The position numbers and the translations under genes are program-made. From contig JAUTXW010004695.1 in NCBI GenBank assembly GCA_030620095.1, positions 310,001 through 374,000 on the forward strand: 64,000 nucleotides of DNA, in the 5' to 3' direction. Positions 49,190-61,479 of this stretch are shown here, piece after piece. The stretch's first letter is position 1; each line of letters begins with the position of its first letter. Origin of the DNA: Kuschelorhynchus macadamiae. Its lineage: Eukaryota; Arthropoda; Insecta; Coleoptera; Curculionidae. Below the pieces are notes generated by a model. The model worked only from the letters and a program-made list of their open reading frames with translations, was not told where the DNA came from and made no database searches.

Positions 49190-50425
49190 CAGCCTAGAGT
49201 GGTCTTTGATAAAAAATGTTTTTTGTGGTATACAGTGTGTGAAAAATTATAATGTAAAAATGAAAAATGTAACTCTCTGCACCTCTGGCAATAGTTATTC
49301 TATAACTTTCATAGGATCCACATTTAGAAGTTTTGTTTGGTATCTGGGGCCGTATTTGGCGGTTTTTATTTTTTTGTTTAGAAAAAAGGTACAGGGTATT
49401 ATCAAAAAATCTGTATTTTTTAAATTAAAAAGTTTAAAATTTCTAGTGGTTCTTTTATTTATTGTGGAAACTCGGAGACTTCATTATTCTACTTTCTCTA
49501 TACCCAGAAGTATCTAGGTTTGGCTTTTTTTTTGAAAAAAAAAAGCATAGTTTCAAAAAGTCTGTATTTTATAAATTAAAAAATTATACATTTCTATGAG
49601 TTTCTACATTTAATAAAAAACTTTCGGGACTTTAATATTTCAGCTTTTCTGTACACAGAAGTATAACGGTTTTGAAATTACAAATTTCTATGTGCATTTT
49701 TTATTAATATAGAACTTTCGAGACTTTATTATTCTAGTTCCTCATTTTACTTTTTTGCTTTAAACAAAGGTTTATATTTTAGAAAAAAAAATTAAATACA
49801 AAAGTTGTGGGATTTAATAAGTAAACCTGGCACACAAAATTTGCACTTTTTTATAAATAGGACACTCTATATTTGACTTGATATTTCGATTCTATTGGAA
49901 AAACTAAACATTTTGATACCACACACCATATGCCCAAATTCAATAATTATTTTTAAATTATTCATAATTCAAAAACAAAATGTTGAGCATATGCTGTGGT
50001 ATCAAAATGCTTAGCTTCTCCAGTAGAATCGAAATATCAAGTCAAATATGGGGTGTTCTATTCTAAAAAATGCAACTTTGGTCTGTCAACCTTATTTGAG
50101 ACAAAAAAAACTCTACACTTCTGGGTATAGAGAAACTGGGATAATAAAGACCCAGAATTTCTATAATAAACAATAGAACCGCTAGAAATTGTAGAATTTT
50201 TAATTTAAAAAATACAGGTTTATTGAAAATACCCTGTAACTTTTTTCCTTTCCAAAAAAAATAAAAAAATGCTAAATGCGGTCCGAGATATCGAACAAAG
50301 CTTCTAATGTGATTATTATGACTATTATTATATTGACAGAGGTGCAAAAAAATTTTTTTTTTCATTTTTACAATATATTTTTTCACACCCTGTATAACAC
50401 AAAAAAATTTTATTAAAGACCACTC
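49190..50425. mobile_element. Foldback element with nested inverted repeats
   Basis: Outer arms: GAGTGGTCTTTGATAAAAAA at 49190 mirrors TTTATTAAAGACCACTC near 50427. TACAGTGTGTGAAAAATTA at 49231 mirrors TTTTTTCACACCCTGTA at 50378-50394. Homology runs about 300 bp inward (AGAAAAAAGGTACAGGGTAT; ACTTTCTCTATACCCAGAAG). Inner arms: GGACACTCTATATTTGACTT (49861) mirrors AAGTCAAATATGGGGTGTTC (50040), with an axis near 49958. There is no credible gene; the frames on both strands are mirror images. Confidence 0.75.
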
Positions 50426-50429
50426 CCGG

Positions 50430-51067
50430 CTATTGGTTAAACAAATAATAGCCTCGAACACTCTTTTAAATTTTTAAAAATCGGCTAAGACGTTTGCGAG
50501 ATACAGTCAAGGTTAGATATTGCAGAAGTCATCTTGCAGAGAAAATTGTATATGAAGATATTGAACAAAATTATATCAAATTTTTTAATCTGTGTTACTA
50601 TAAAATAATTTATTTTAGCCTCTAGAGTCTCATATCGTTATAAACTGTCTGTGATTAATGAAACCTTTAAGAATTTAACCAAATTACTGAAAAATCCATT
50701 TAAATTTTTTCTTGTTGCAGTGAAATCTAAACTTTCTTTTCCATTGTCGGTCTAAAGTATTTAAAGTTATGATTATATTCTAAATCAAGCTAGTACAAAG
50801 TCTTTGCGGTTTTCTTTCCAAGTTTCGTTCATAAATAATAAGTGCCATATTTATGTGTTTCATCTATAATTAGTATGGTTTTAAGTAGAAAATGCTTATA
50901 TTTCCCTTCCTTTTAGTTAAGAACCTTATATAATAAGCTGTTGTTTGCACATTATTAAAGTTTATGTCAGCTTTTTGCTTCTTTTTGTTTAACAAATAAC
51001 ACTTACTTCTAATATGTAGATAGAAGAGAATGAATGCACTTCCTAAGAGTATAGCTTAAGGTTTTTT
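50430..51067. other. No recognised gene
   Basis: AT-rich, no coding or repeat signal found. Confidence 0.5.
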
Positions 51068-52823
51068 TAACTTCATTATTTAAAAAAATGTCTTATTGTA
51101 AATTGTTATCTATAAATCTGTTATGCATTTAAAGAAATTAATAATTACACAAACTCCAGCCGATATGGTATGAAGCATTCAATATTTATAGTTAAATGTG
51201 AGGTAAACAGGCAAATATATCCTAATGGGAAAAAGCGTCGATAATTCCGATACCTAAATCTGGCGACAAAACTAACAGTAAAAATGATCTACTAATTTGA
51301 AAGCTTAGTTGTAAAAGCAATTTAGAAATATTTATTTTTTTAAAGTCAAATTTATAATTGACAATAAACACTAGAGATTCTACCCGAACAGAATATAGAA
51401 TCGAATTTTATGTTTTATGCAGAATATGTATTAAAAGGTTTGGATCGTCTAGTTAGGTCGACTCCTTTCACATCGTTTTCGGTAAGGTTTTCATAAAAAC
51501 TAATCACAGTTTGCTATTTTTAAGACTCTCGGAGGTCGGAATAGGTCGAATCATGCTTGATTAGTTCGGATATTACTTGCCCCAACAAGAACACCGCATT
51601 GCAATTACCGATTCCAAATCTAAAGCCTTTATCGCTACATCGGGATGCCTCAGGGAAGTTTGGGGCCACTCCTATTCAAATTCAAAATGTCTTTTTATTG
51701 TTTACACGAAATAAGATACAATTAACAATTGAAATAGACTTAAATGAAAACCTTGTAATTTATATGCCAACGTACTAGTAAGAATAAAAATTAAAAAAAA
51801 ACTATATAGTGATAGACTATAATATAGCTTGACACACCTAAACATATGTAGTAACTGTGTTATCTTTGAGAAATTAAATATTTTTTTAAGTTTTGACTGA
51901 AACGAATCCACGGACGGACTTGACTTGATGGTATGGGGTATCGCATTGTATACCTTGGTCGCATTATACGTGAATAAACGCTGAAAAGCAGCGGTTCTGT
52001 GCCTGGGAATTTATACAGACCACGATGGCGTGTAATGATATTATGGACATTTAAACCCTTTGACAACCTATCAAGAAGATGGGTGGGTTCTTGGGACAAC
52101 TCAATTTTAAATACTAAACATGCGAGACGTAGTTCATACCTTTCGGAAAGATTTAGCCATTTGGATGTCTCAAAATGATCTGATATGTTGTCAAACTTAT
52201 GAAGTCCGTATGAAAATCTAATGCAGGACTTTTGAATTCTTTGAAGGATGGTTTTATTTCTTTGGGTGAGAAAAGACCAATAGACTACATCGGCATAACC
52301 CAAATATGGCAGAATACGCTGCCACACAATCTTAATCTTACATTGGTCCAAATAATATCCCTGTAAATATAAAGAAGTTTCAACTTAGCAATTGATTTTT
52401 GAATCAAAGAGGCGACCTGGTTATCAAATCGCAGACTAGTATCCATTAAAAGTCCAAGGTTCTTGCAAACATTGATAGCAGTTAGTACAACGATATTCAG
52501 GTAGAGACAGAAATTAATATTATTCTTAATAGATTCTCTATCACGACCAAATATTAGAAGCTTGGTTTTATTATTATTTAGAAGTAGACCATGTGCCAAA
52601 GAAACTTCAGAAATGATTTAAAGTCATTATTAATATGACCGCATAATGTTTGCAGATCTTCCTTTGCAAATGAGCAATAAAGTTGCACGTCGTCGACATA
52701 TTGATGAGAGAGACAATAATTCAGATGAGATGAAAAGTCAGCAGGGTACACAGAAAACAGCAAGGGTACCCAGAATGCTCCCTTGCAGTACACCCTTACG
52801 GACTGTATAAGCTTAATCTTAAG
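51068..52823 (-). repeat. Tandem unit 1 of 3 (LINE 3' half + flank), most diverged
   Basis: It begins TAACTTCATTATTTAAAAAA and ends in ACGGACTGTATAAGCTTAAT. It holds a 0.7 kb non-LINE flank (with a plus-strand RT scrap GMPQGSLGPLLF at about 51640) and, on the minus strand, the LINE RT tail: HQYVDDVQLYCSF, LLLNNNKTKLLIFGRDRESI, GYADVVYWSFLTQRN and RYTMRYPIPSSQVRPWIRF. Confidence 0.9.
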
Positions 52824-54596
52824 TAACTTCATTATTTAAAAAAATGTGGCTTATATTATAAATTGTTATCTATAAATCTATTATGCATTTAAAGAAATTA
52901 ATAATTACACAAACTCCAGCCGATATGGTATGAAGCATTTAATATTTGTAGTTAAATGTGAGGTAAACAGGCAAATACATCCTATAGGGGAAAAAAGCGT
53001 CCATAATTCCGATACCTAAATCTGGCGACAAAACTAACAGTAAAATCTACTAATTTGAAAGCTTAATATTTTTGTTAAATTAGTTGTAAAAGCAATTTAG
53101 AAATATTAATTTTTTTAAAGTCAAATTTATTATTGACAATAAACAATAGGGATTCTACCCGAACAGAATATAAAACCGAATTTTATGTTTTATGCAGAAT
53201 ATGTATTAAAAGGTTTCGATCGTCTAGTTAGGTCGACTCCTTTCACATCGTTTTCGGTAAGGTTTTCATAAAAACTAATCACAGTTTGTTATTTTTAAGA
53301 CTCTCGGAGGTCGGAGAGGTCTAGTCATGCTTGATTAGTTCGGATATTACTTGTCCTAGCAAGAACAGCGTATTACAATTACCGATTCCAAATCTGAAGC
53401 CTTTATCGCTACATCGAGGATGCCTCAGGGAAGTTTGGGGCCACTCCTATTCAAATTCAAAATGTCTTTTTATTGGTTACACGAAATAAGATACAATTAA
53501 CAATTGAAATAGACTTAAATGAAAACCTTGTAATTTATATGCCAACGTACTAGTAAGAATAAAAATTAAAAAAAACTATATAGTGATAGACTATAATATA
53601 GCTTGACACACCTAAACATATGTAGTAACTGTATTATCTTTGAGAAATTAAATATTTTTTTAAGTTTTGACTGAAACGAATCCACGGACGGACTTGCCTT
53701 GATGGTATGGGGTATCGCATTGTATACCTTGGTCGCATTATACGTGAATAAACGCTGAAAAGCAGCGGTTCTGTGCCTGGAATTTATACAGACCACGATG
53801 GCGTTTAATGATATTATGGACATTTAAACCCTTTGACAACCTATCAAGAAGATACGTGGGTTCTTGGGACAACTCAATTTTAAACTCTAAACATGCGAGA
53901 CGTAGTTCATACCTTTCGGAAAGATTTAGCCATTTGGATCTCTCAAAATGATCTGATATGTGGTCAAACTTATGAAGTCCGTATGAAAATCTAATGCAGA
54001 ACTTTTGAATTCTTTGAAGGATGGTTTTACTTCTTTGCGTGAGAAAAGACCAATAGACTACATCAGCATAACCCAAATGTGGCAGAATACGCTGCCACAC
54101 AATCTTAATCTTACATTGGTCCAAATAATATCCCTGTAAATATAAAGAAGTTTCAACTTAGCAATTGATTTTTGAATCAAAGAGGCGACCTGGTTATCAA
54201 ATCGCAGACTAGTATCCATTAAAAGTCCAAGGTTCTTGCAAACATTGATAGCAGTTAGTACAACGATATTCAGGTAGAGACAGAAATTAATATTATTCTT
54301 AATAGATTCTCTATCACGACCAAATATTAGAAGCTTGGTTTTATTATTATTTAGAAGTAGACCATGTGCCAAAGAAACTTCAGAAATGATTTAAAGTCAT
54401 TATTAATATGACCGCATAATGTTTGCAGATCTTCCTTTGCAAATGAGCAATAAAGTTGCTCGTCGTCGACATATTGATGAGAGAGACAATAATTCAGATG
54501 AGATGAAAAGTCAGCAGGGTACACAGAAAACAGCAAGGGTACCCAGAATGCTCCCTTGCAGTACACCTTTACGGACTGTATAAGCTTAATCTTAAG
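52824..54596 (-). repeat. Tandem unit 2 of 3
   Basis: 1773 bp. Starts TAACTTCATTATTTAAAAAA and is almost identical to unit 3 (shared differences from unit 1 include GTGGCTTATATT and TTGTTAAATTAGTTG). Carries the same LINE RT tail with HQYVDDEQLYCSF. Confidence 0.92.
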
Positions 54597-56352
54597 TAAC
54601 TTCATTATTTAAAAAAATGTGGCTTATATTATAAATTGTTATCTATAAATCTATTGTGCATTTAAAGAAATTAATAATTACACAAACTCCAGCCGATATG
54701 GTATGAAGCATTTAATATTTGTAGTTAAATGTGAGGTAAACAGGCAAATACATCCTATAGGGGAAAAAAGCGTCCATAATTCCGATACCTAAATCTGGCG
54801 ACAAAACTAACAGTAAAATCTACTAATTTGAAAGCTTAATATTTTTGTTAAATTAGTTGTAAAAGCAATTTAGAAATATTAATTTTTTTAAAGTCAAATT
54901 TATTATTGACAATAAACAATAGGGATTCTACCCGAACAGAATATAAAACCGAATTTTATGTTTTATGCAGAATATGTATTAAAAGGTTTCGATCGTCTAG
55001 TTAGGTCGACTCCTTTCACATCGTTTTCGGTAAGGTTTTCATAAAAACTAATCACAGTTTGTTATTTTTAAGACTCTCGGAGGTCGGAGTAGGTCTAGTC
55101 ATGCTTGATTAGTTCGGATATTACTTGTCCTAGCAAGAACAGCGTATTACAATTACCGATTCCAAATCTGAAGCCTTTATCGCTACATCGAGGATGCCTC
55201 AGGGAAGTTTGGGGCCACTCCTATTCAAATTCAAAATGTCTTTTTATTGGTTACATGAAATAAGATACAATTTAACAATTGAAATAGACTTAAATGAAAA
55301 CCTTGTAATTTATATGCCAACGTACTAGTAAGAATAAAAATTAAAAAAAACTATATAGTGATAGACTATAATATAGCTTGACACACCTAAACATATGTAG
55401 TAACTGTATTATCTTTGAGAAATTAAATATTTTTTTAAGTTTTGACTGAAACGAATCCACGGACGGACTTGCCTTGATGGTATGGGGTATCGCATTGTAT
55501 ACCTTGTCGCATTATGCGTGAATAAACGCTGAAAAGCAGCGGTTCTGTGCCTGGAATTTATACAGACCACGATGGCATTTAATGATATTATGGACATTTA
55601 AACCCTTTCACAACCTATCAAGAAGATACGTGGGTTCTTGGGACAACTCAATTTTAAACTCTAAACATGCGAGACGTAGTTCATACCTTTCGGAAAGATT
55701 TAGCCATTTGGATCTCTCAAAATGATCTGATATGTGGTCAAACTTATGAAGTCCGTATGAAAATCTAATGCAGAACTTTTGAATTCTTTGAAGGATGGTT
55801 TTACTTCTTTGCGTGAGAAAAGACCAATAGACTACATCAGCATAACCCAAATGTGGCAGAATATGCTGCCACACAATCTTAATCTTACATTGGTCCAAAT
55901 AATATCCCTGTAAATATAAAGAAGTTTCAACTTAGCAATTGATTTTTGAATCAAAGAGGCGACCTGGTTATCAAATCGCAGACTAGTATCCACTAAAAGC
56001 CCAAGGTTCTTGCAAACATTGATAGCAGTTAGTACAACGATATTCAGGTAGAGACAGAAATTAATATTATTCTTAATAGATTCTCTATCACGACCAAATA
56101 TTAGAAGCTTGGTTTTATTATTATTTAGAAGTAGACCATGTGCCAAAGAAACTTCAGAAATGATTTAAAGTCATTATTAATATGACCGCATAATGTTTGC
56201 AGATCTTCCTTTGCAAATGAGCAATAAAGTTGCTCGTCGTCGACATATTGATGAGAGAGACAATAATTCAGATGAGATGAAAAGTCAGCAGTGTACACAG
56301 AAAACAGCAAGGGTACCCAGAATGCTCCCTTGCAGTACACCCTTACGGACTG
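54597..56352 (-). repeat. Tandem unit 3 of 3, continuous with the LINE 5' half
   Basis: Near-identical to unit 2 up to GGACTG at 56352. Here sequence continues into the upstream half of the LINE (ACCGAAAGTTAGAGG...), whereas units 1 and 2 jump to TATAAGCTTAATC and the next unit. Unit 3 therefore holds the original junction. Confidence 0.92.
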
Positions 56353-57643
56353 ACCGAAAGTTAGAGGATTCAGCACCCAAAACCACCCTCTGACTTCTTC
56401 CGTTTAAATAACTATTAGCCATGATCCAGCGTATCGAATGCCTTGCTATAATCCAAGAGAATTAAACAACTATTTTTCGAACTATCCTGAGGTCTAAGCA
56501 AGTCATCCGACACATTCAACAGGGCAGTAACGGTACTGTGGTCGGAGCGAAATCCAGACTGCGTGGTAGGTATTACATGGAAGCTAAATAAATGGGTTTT
56601 TAGTTGATTGTTAATAATCTTTTCCAGAACTTTTGACAAAAAACAAAGTATACTTATTGGTCGGGAATCATTTTTGAACAGCTATTACATTGGCATGCTT
56701 CCAGATAGGTGGAAACTTTTTTATCAAAATACATTGATTCATTACGAAAGTAATGTGAGGTATAAGGCAAGAAATAAAAAGACTCGTATCTTTATGTCAA
56801 AGCCATCCACCCCCTTGGCATAGCTTTTGATCCGTAAAATAATATGGTCAACTTGTCGTTTAGTTACTTTGGTGAAAAAAATCTATTAAGCATGCCTACA
56901 TGCAACCCTTCTTGAAATGACTTGCAATAAGACATTTCCATCAGCAACTGTGGTATCTGGGACACTGTCTATAAAGAAATTATTGAAGACCAAAATGCCA
57001 AAATCGTTTAGGGTCAGTCTGAAATTTATGGTTTAAAAAGGCCCTCTTTTCATTTTGCACTGCAGTGGTGACGTAATTTCTAAATGTTTTATAGTAATCT
57101 TTTGCAGCCTCCGTTTTGGTTCCTTTATATTTACTAAGAGCCTTTCTCCTCGGTTTAACAAGCAATTTCAGATTGGGTGTCAACCAAGCGGCAGGTGCTT
57201 TAGTGAACCTGGATGTCTTAAGGGGAATATGTATATCACATAATTATTAATTTTGGCATGATAAATCAAATCCCATGTTATGCTCTCTAGATCAAGGGCA
57301 AAGAGCTCATAATTAAATGAACTATAATCACGATATGTGCGAATCAATCTTCACTTCGTTGTTTTACGATTTCTATGTTACAAGATACGAGGCAATGGTC
57401 AGAAATATTGTCCATGTCAACAACATGGCAATCACCAACTAAACCCGGTGCAGATGTGATAATAAGGTCTATTGAAGTCCGGGAGGTATTAGTTACACGC
57501 GTAATTTCGGTTACAACCTGTGTAAGACATTTAGGAAAAAGTTTGTAGCCGTTGCCGGTTTGGTCATCGTTGCCGTTTTCCAGGTCATCCATGCCATTAT
57601 TCAAATTTTGCGAGGGCTGTCTATATAATGATCCTAGGCACAA
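55325..57643 (-). pseudogene. CR1/Jockey-group LINE: endonuclease tail + reverse transcriptase
   Basis: Minus strand from 57643: the endonuclease C-terminus (MCLGSLYRQPSQNLNN; RTSIDLIITSAPGLV; ISDHCLVSC), and a linker at 56980-57183 (KRAFLNHKFQTDPKRFWHF). RT 5' motifs follow at 56415-56639 (VLEKIINNQL, TQSGFRSDHSTVTALL, motif A LDYSKAFDTLDH), then PLLFSVYTADFSSHL and HQYVDDEQLYCSF (about 56180-56340). The post-RT domain runs to about 55409. The active-site YADD is YVDD here. Frameshifts separate the blocks and the 5' end is truncated, so it is inactive. Its 3' half was then duplicated twice to the left. Confidence 0.8.
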
Positions 57644-58275
57644 TTATTTTCCGCCTATTTTCAGGCTTAACAAAATTTGTTCCAACCCACTCCTATCTAT
57701 TATTTATATCAAAAACATTACTTAGTGCTCTAATACACTCAAAAGACGATTGTCTACTGTTGCAATCAGACCTCGACAGATTTGAAGAGTTTTGTAAAAC
57801 TAACAGTTTTGTATCAACTATGTTTTCTTGTAATAAGTTATACCAGAAAACGTTCTAAAACCTTGTATAATTTTCACTTAAATGACGGACTTCTTAAACG
57901 TAAGGTCAGTGTTTATGAGCTTGGGGTTATTTTTGACCATACATTGTTATTTGAACTTCTCACAGAAAAGTCACCAGTAGCGCATATCAAATGTTGGGTC
58001 TTGTAAATTAACAATGCAAGTATTTATTATGTTTATATTTTAAGGAGACTAAACTTTAACTCATCGATATCGATACCGTAATACAATATTTATAAAATTC
58101 GCATGGAATCGATCCAAAAATATATTTTTAAAAGGTATATTTACATTAATATGTACTCTGATAATTATAACTTTTTGTTATCTCATTTTATTGTTTTCTG
58201 ACTCGAAAATCGAAGAATGATAACGGATTCACAGACTTATGAAAGAGGCCTTCCTGAAGGGTGAGGCAAACATAT
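57640..58275 (+). pseudogene. LINE RT C-terminal scrap (other family)
   Basis: The plus strand reads LLQSDLDRFEEFCKTNSF, FSCNKLYQ, LYNFHLNDGLLKRKVSVYEL, GVIFDHTLLFE, AHIKCWVL and, past stops, YNIYKIRMESIQKYIFKRYI and SLENRRM-like residues. This is the thumb and C-terminal part of a Jockey/RTE-like ORF2. The catalytic region is missing. Confidence 0.6.
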
Positions 58276-58958
58276 ACCTTTCATTGATCAGGAAGGTGTG
58301 ATAACGAACTTGCCTTAAAAAATTAAGTTTAGTTTTATTTTATCATAAAAATCAACCAGTCAAGAAAGTGCTCACATGTTGTGAGCAAATAAAAACGTGG
58401 TTATACAAAACCGATTGCTAAGAATTAAAAAAAAACAAAAAAAGAAAATTATTTTTTTTATAAAATGTGTTTTGTTTTTAAAAATTTTGCTTTGGTTTGT
58501 TTTTACTCTCCTCTAAGTACACCCATGAATAGATCTGTTAATGTTACAGATATTTTGTATTTAGATCTTGTCTTATAATGTTACATATACATATGTTCGG
58601 CGGAGGAATCTGAGACATGTCAATCAACCAGCTCCCGCTTTAGTGTTTTCGTCGTCTCGAACGAAAATCGCAAATGAAGAGTTTCAGCTTTTTTTAAAGC
58701 CATATACTTGCGGTAGATTTCAATAAAGTTGACAGTATTGGTACCTGAATTTTTAACAGTAAATTTTCTATCAATTTTGATTTTCGTATTTTTAATATTA
58801 ATCATGGGCCTTGTAAACAATTAAACCCACGGAATTTGACAATTTTTAAATATAAAATAAAAAGTTTACCTTCCTCTAACTGTTTGAAGAAAATAAAAGA
58901 AATTGATGAAACACTTTTTCTATTTAAAAAACCAAAAAGAAATTCGTTATTTTTACTG
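58276..58958. other. No recognised gene
   Basis: A 66-codon minus-strand frame (58620-58820) has no recognised motif. The rest is AT-rich. Confidence 0.45.
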
Positions 58959-58960
58959 TA

Positions 58961-61298
58961 CAGGGTGTCCCATTTTCGTAGGTTTTACGGGGTTTCCAGC
59001 TTATGAGTAGAGATAGAGAGATGCGGTTTTCGCGACACCGTGCTACTTTTCGATGAAACTAAAGAGGCCGCAAACAGATTTGCCCTAACCATTTTAGTTT
59101 CCGTGCTACAGGGTGATTTTGAAAATTTGTCATTTTCGGACACCCCCTGTAACTCAGCTATCGTAAAATATATTTAAAATGTTTCAACTGGTATTTATAG
59201 ATTTTTTCACGTAGAATTCAGTGGCGTACTCAGATTTTTGCTGAGAGTCATAGTTTTTGACATATTGGCATAACCTACTATTTTTTAAATGGGAGAGCCT
59301 ATATATTATTTTTTCATCTTATTCTTCGTGTCGAGAGCTTTTCAAAAACATACCATAAGTCATATTTATTTTCATAAATAACATGAAAAAATGCATTTTT
59401 CTTTAAACGGATTTATGGCATAGCAGATCAATCGAAATAAGAGAAGGTGGCTGTGGTAGCCATGGCAACGCCAACAAAAATATGATCAGGCAGCCATTAC
59501 TGCTGTCATTTTTGGCATTATTGCGTTTAAATTTTTCTTGACGTCTATTATAATTATTGTTTTTAATATGGCTCAGAATCAAAAATTTGAATATTTTGAG
59601 AAATATGATATGAACGCGTGTTTTATATTGTCTAATGAAGATGCAGATCAGGCGGCAGAGCTTTATCTGAACAGGTTAGTTCTTTTTTATCTTCCTGCAT
59701 TTTGACTTTATTGGTTCGCTTTATTTTATCTTAGATATCCCGAGAGAAGACAACCAGAAAAAAGAATTTTTCAAAAAATTAAAAATAATCTTTGCCAATA
59801 TGGATCTTTTAACAAGCCTCGATCGCGAACTTACAATAAAGACAACGAAGAATCTGAGGTCAACGTTTTAGCCCTCGTTCAGGCAGCTCCTGAAACATCT
59901 TGCAGGAAAATAGACGAAGAGGCGGGTGTACCGAAAACCAAAGTGCAGAAAATTTTGAAAAAGCACAAATTCAAACCCTATAAATACAAACTTGTGCATC
60001 ATCTGCATCCTGGTGATGCAGAGCGCAGATTGGAGTTCTGCAATTGGTTTATAAATATGAAGGCAGAAGATATCGATTTTGAAAAAAACATTATTTGGTC
60101 AGACGAGGCACATTTTACTAGTTCAGGGATTTTAAATAGACACAACACGCGATTTTGGAGTCAAGAAAACAACCATGTTATTTTTCCTAGGGAGCGTCAG
60201 GGCAGATTTGGATTCAATGTCTCCTGTTTTATTTTCAACCGAAAAATAGTTTACCAGATATATGAAGGAAATCTGAATTCGATTGGTTACGTGCGAATCC
60301 AGAAGACGCATTAGGAATTTTGGATGATGTTCCCTTGGCTCAACTAAATAGGATTTATTTCCAGCAAAACGGAGCTCCAGCCCACAATGCCAGAATAAGT
60401 CAAAACTGGCTTAACGACCATTTTCCTGGAAGATGGATAGGAACACACGGACCTGTTCGATGGCCACCACGATCCCCTGACCTCTCAGTTTTAGATTTCT
60501 TTTTGTGGGGTTATTTAGAAAACAAGGTTTATGTAAGGCGATACGAAAACTTAGAACAACTAAGAATGGCCACCGAAAACGCTTTTGCAGGGTTACAAAG
60601 ACAGTCATTTACAATAGAAAATGCATTAAAAAGAATTTTTAAAGTTTGTCACACTTGTAGGACACATAATGGTCTACAATTTGAACAATATTTGTAGTTT
60701 TAATGAAATTATAATTATTACCTTTTACCTACTTCCTAATTTTTTCTGATGCTGTTACTTTGTTATTTCGTTAATAAATATTTGTTAACTTTTTCCATGG
60801 CTCCACAGCCACCTTCTCTTATTTCGATTGATCTGCTATGCCATAAATTCGTTTAAAGAAAAATGCATTTTTTCATGTTATTTATGAAAATAAATATGAC
60901 TTATGGTATGTTTTTGAAACGCTCTCGACACGAAGAATAAGATGAAAAAATAATATATAGGGTGTCCCATTTAAAAAATAGTAGGTTATGCCAATATGTC
61001 AAAAACTATGACTCCCAGCAAAAATCTGAGTACGCCACTGAATTCTACGTGAAAAAATCTATAAATACCAGTTGAAACATTTTAAATATATTTTACGATA
61101 GCTGAGTTACAGGGGGTGTCCGAAAATGACAAATTTTCAAAATCACCCTGTAGCACGGAAACTAAAATGGTTAGGGCAAATCTGTTTGCGGCCTCTTTAG
61201 TTTCATCGAAAAGTAGCACGGTGTCGCGAAAACCGCATCTCTCTATCTCTACTCATAAGCTGGAAACCCCGTAAAACCTACGAAAATGGGACACCCTG
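58961..61298 (+). mobile_element. DD41D element family C, 2.34 kb with 505-bp TIRs
   Basis: TA (58959-60) + CAGGGTGTCCCATTTTCGTA is mirrored by TACGAAAATGGGACACCCTG ending at 61298, followed by TA. Inverted repeats match almost completely over 58961-59465 and 60795-61298. An internal GGGTGTCCCATTTAAAAAAT word lies in the TIR (about 60960). The very close match of the two TIRs points to recent movement or gene conversion. Confidence 0.95.
59568..60697 (+). pseudogene. DD41D transposase (family C), one intron, frameshift and Asp-to-Asn change
   Basis: Exon 1 (59568-59674, 107 bases) starts MAQNQKFEYFEKYDMNACFI and ends LYLNR. A clean GT-AG intron of 60 bp (59675-59734) precedes YPERRQPEKRIFQKIKNNL (helix-turn-helix region). 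The second DNA-binding part (CRKIDEEAGVPKTKVQKILK), FKPYKYKLVHHLHPGDAERR and IIWSDEAHFTSSGILNRHN (first Asp) follow. A frame shift near 60285 breaks the protein. It resumes with DDVPLAQLNRIYFQQNGAPA, where the second catalytic Asp (GAC) is Asn (AAC), and RSPDLSVLDFFLWGYLENK (third Asp, 41 residues on). The end THNGLQFEQYL is typical. The product would act on the 505-bp TIRs. Confidence 0.85.
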
Positions 61299-61300
61299 TA

Positions 61301-61479
61301 CTCCTTAATATGGCAACTTGAAGAAAAGCTATCTTACAAATTTTATGGTGAATCGTCAAAATGGCCAAACCATTAAGACAGTTTTGCAAGTGGTACGCAA
61401 AACGTTCTTAATTAACTCTAATTTAGAGAAACTTGCTACAGTTAGGGGCATAATTTAACATAGTTATTAAGTTTAATAC
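61301..61479. other. No recognised feature
   Basis: Short spacer between the DD41D element and the hAT relic. Confidence 0.5.

Noticed and set aside
49206..50461. 103- and 132-codon frames with similar proteins on opposite strands
   Set aside because: They are reflections of the foldback arms of the same element.
51068..56352. Tandem repeats as a possible CRISPR or coding repeat array
   Set aside because: Units are 1.76 kb copies of LINE plus flank in a eukaryotic genome; there are no short repeat-spacer units.
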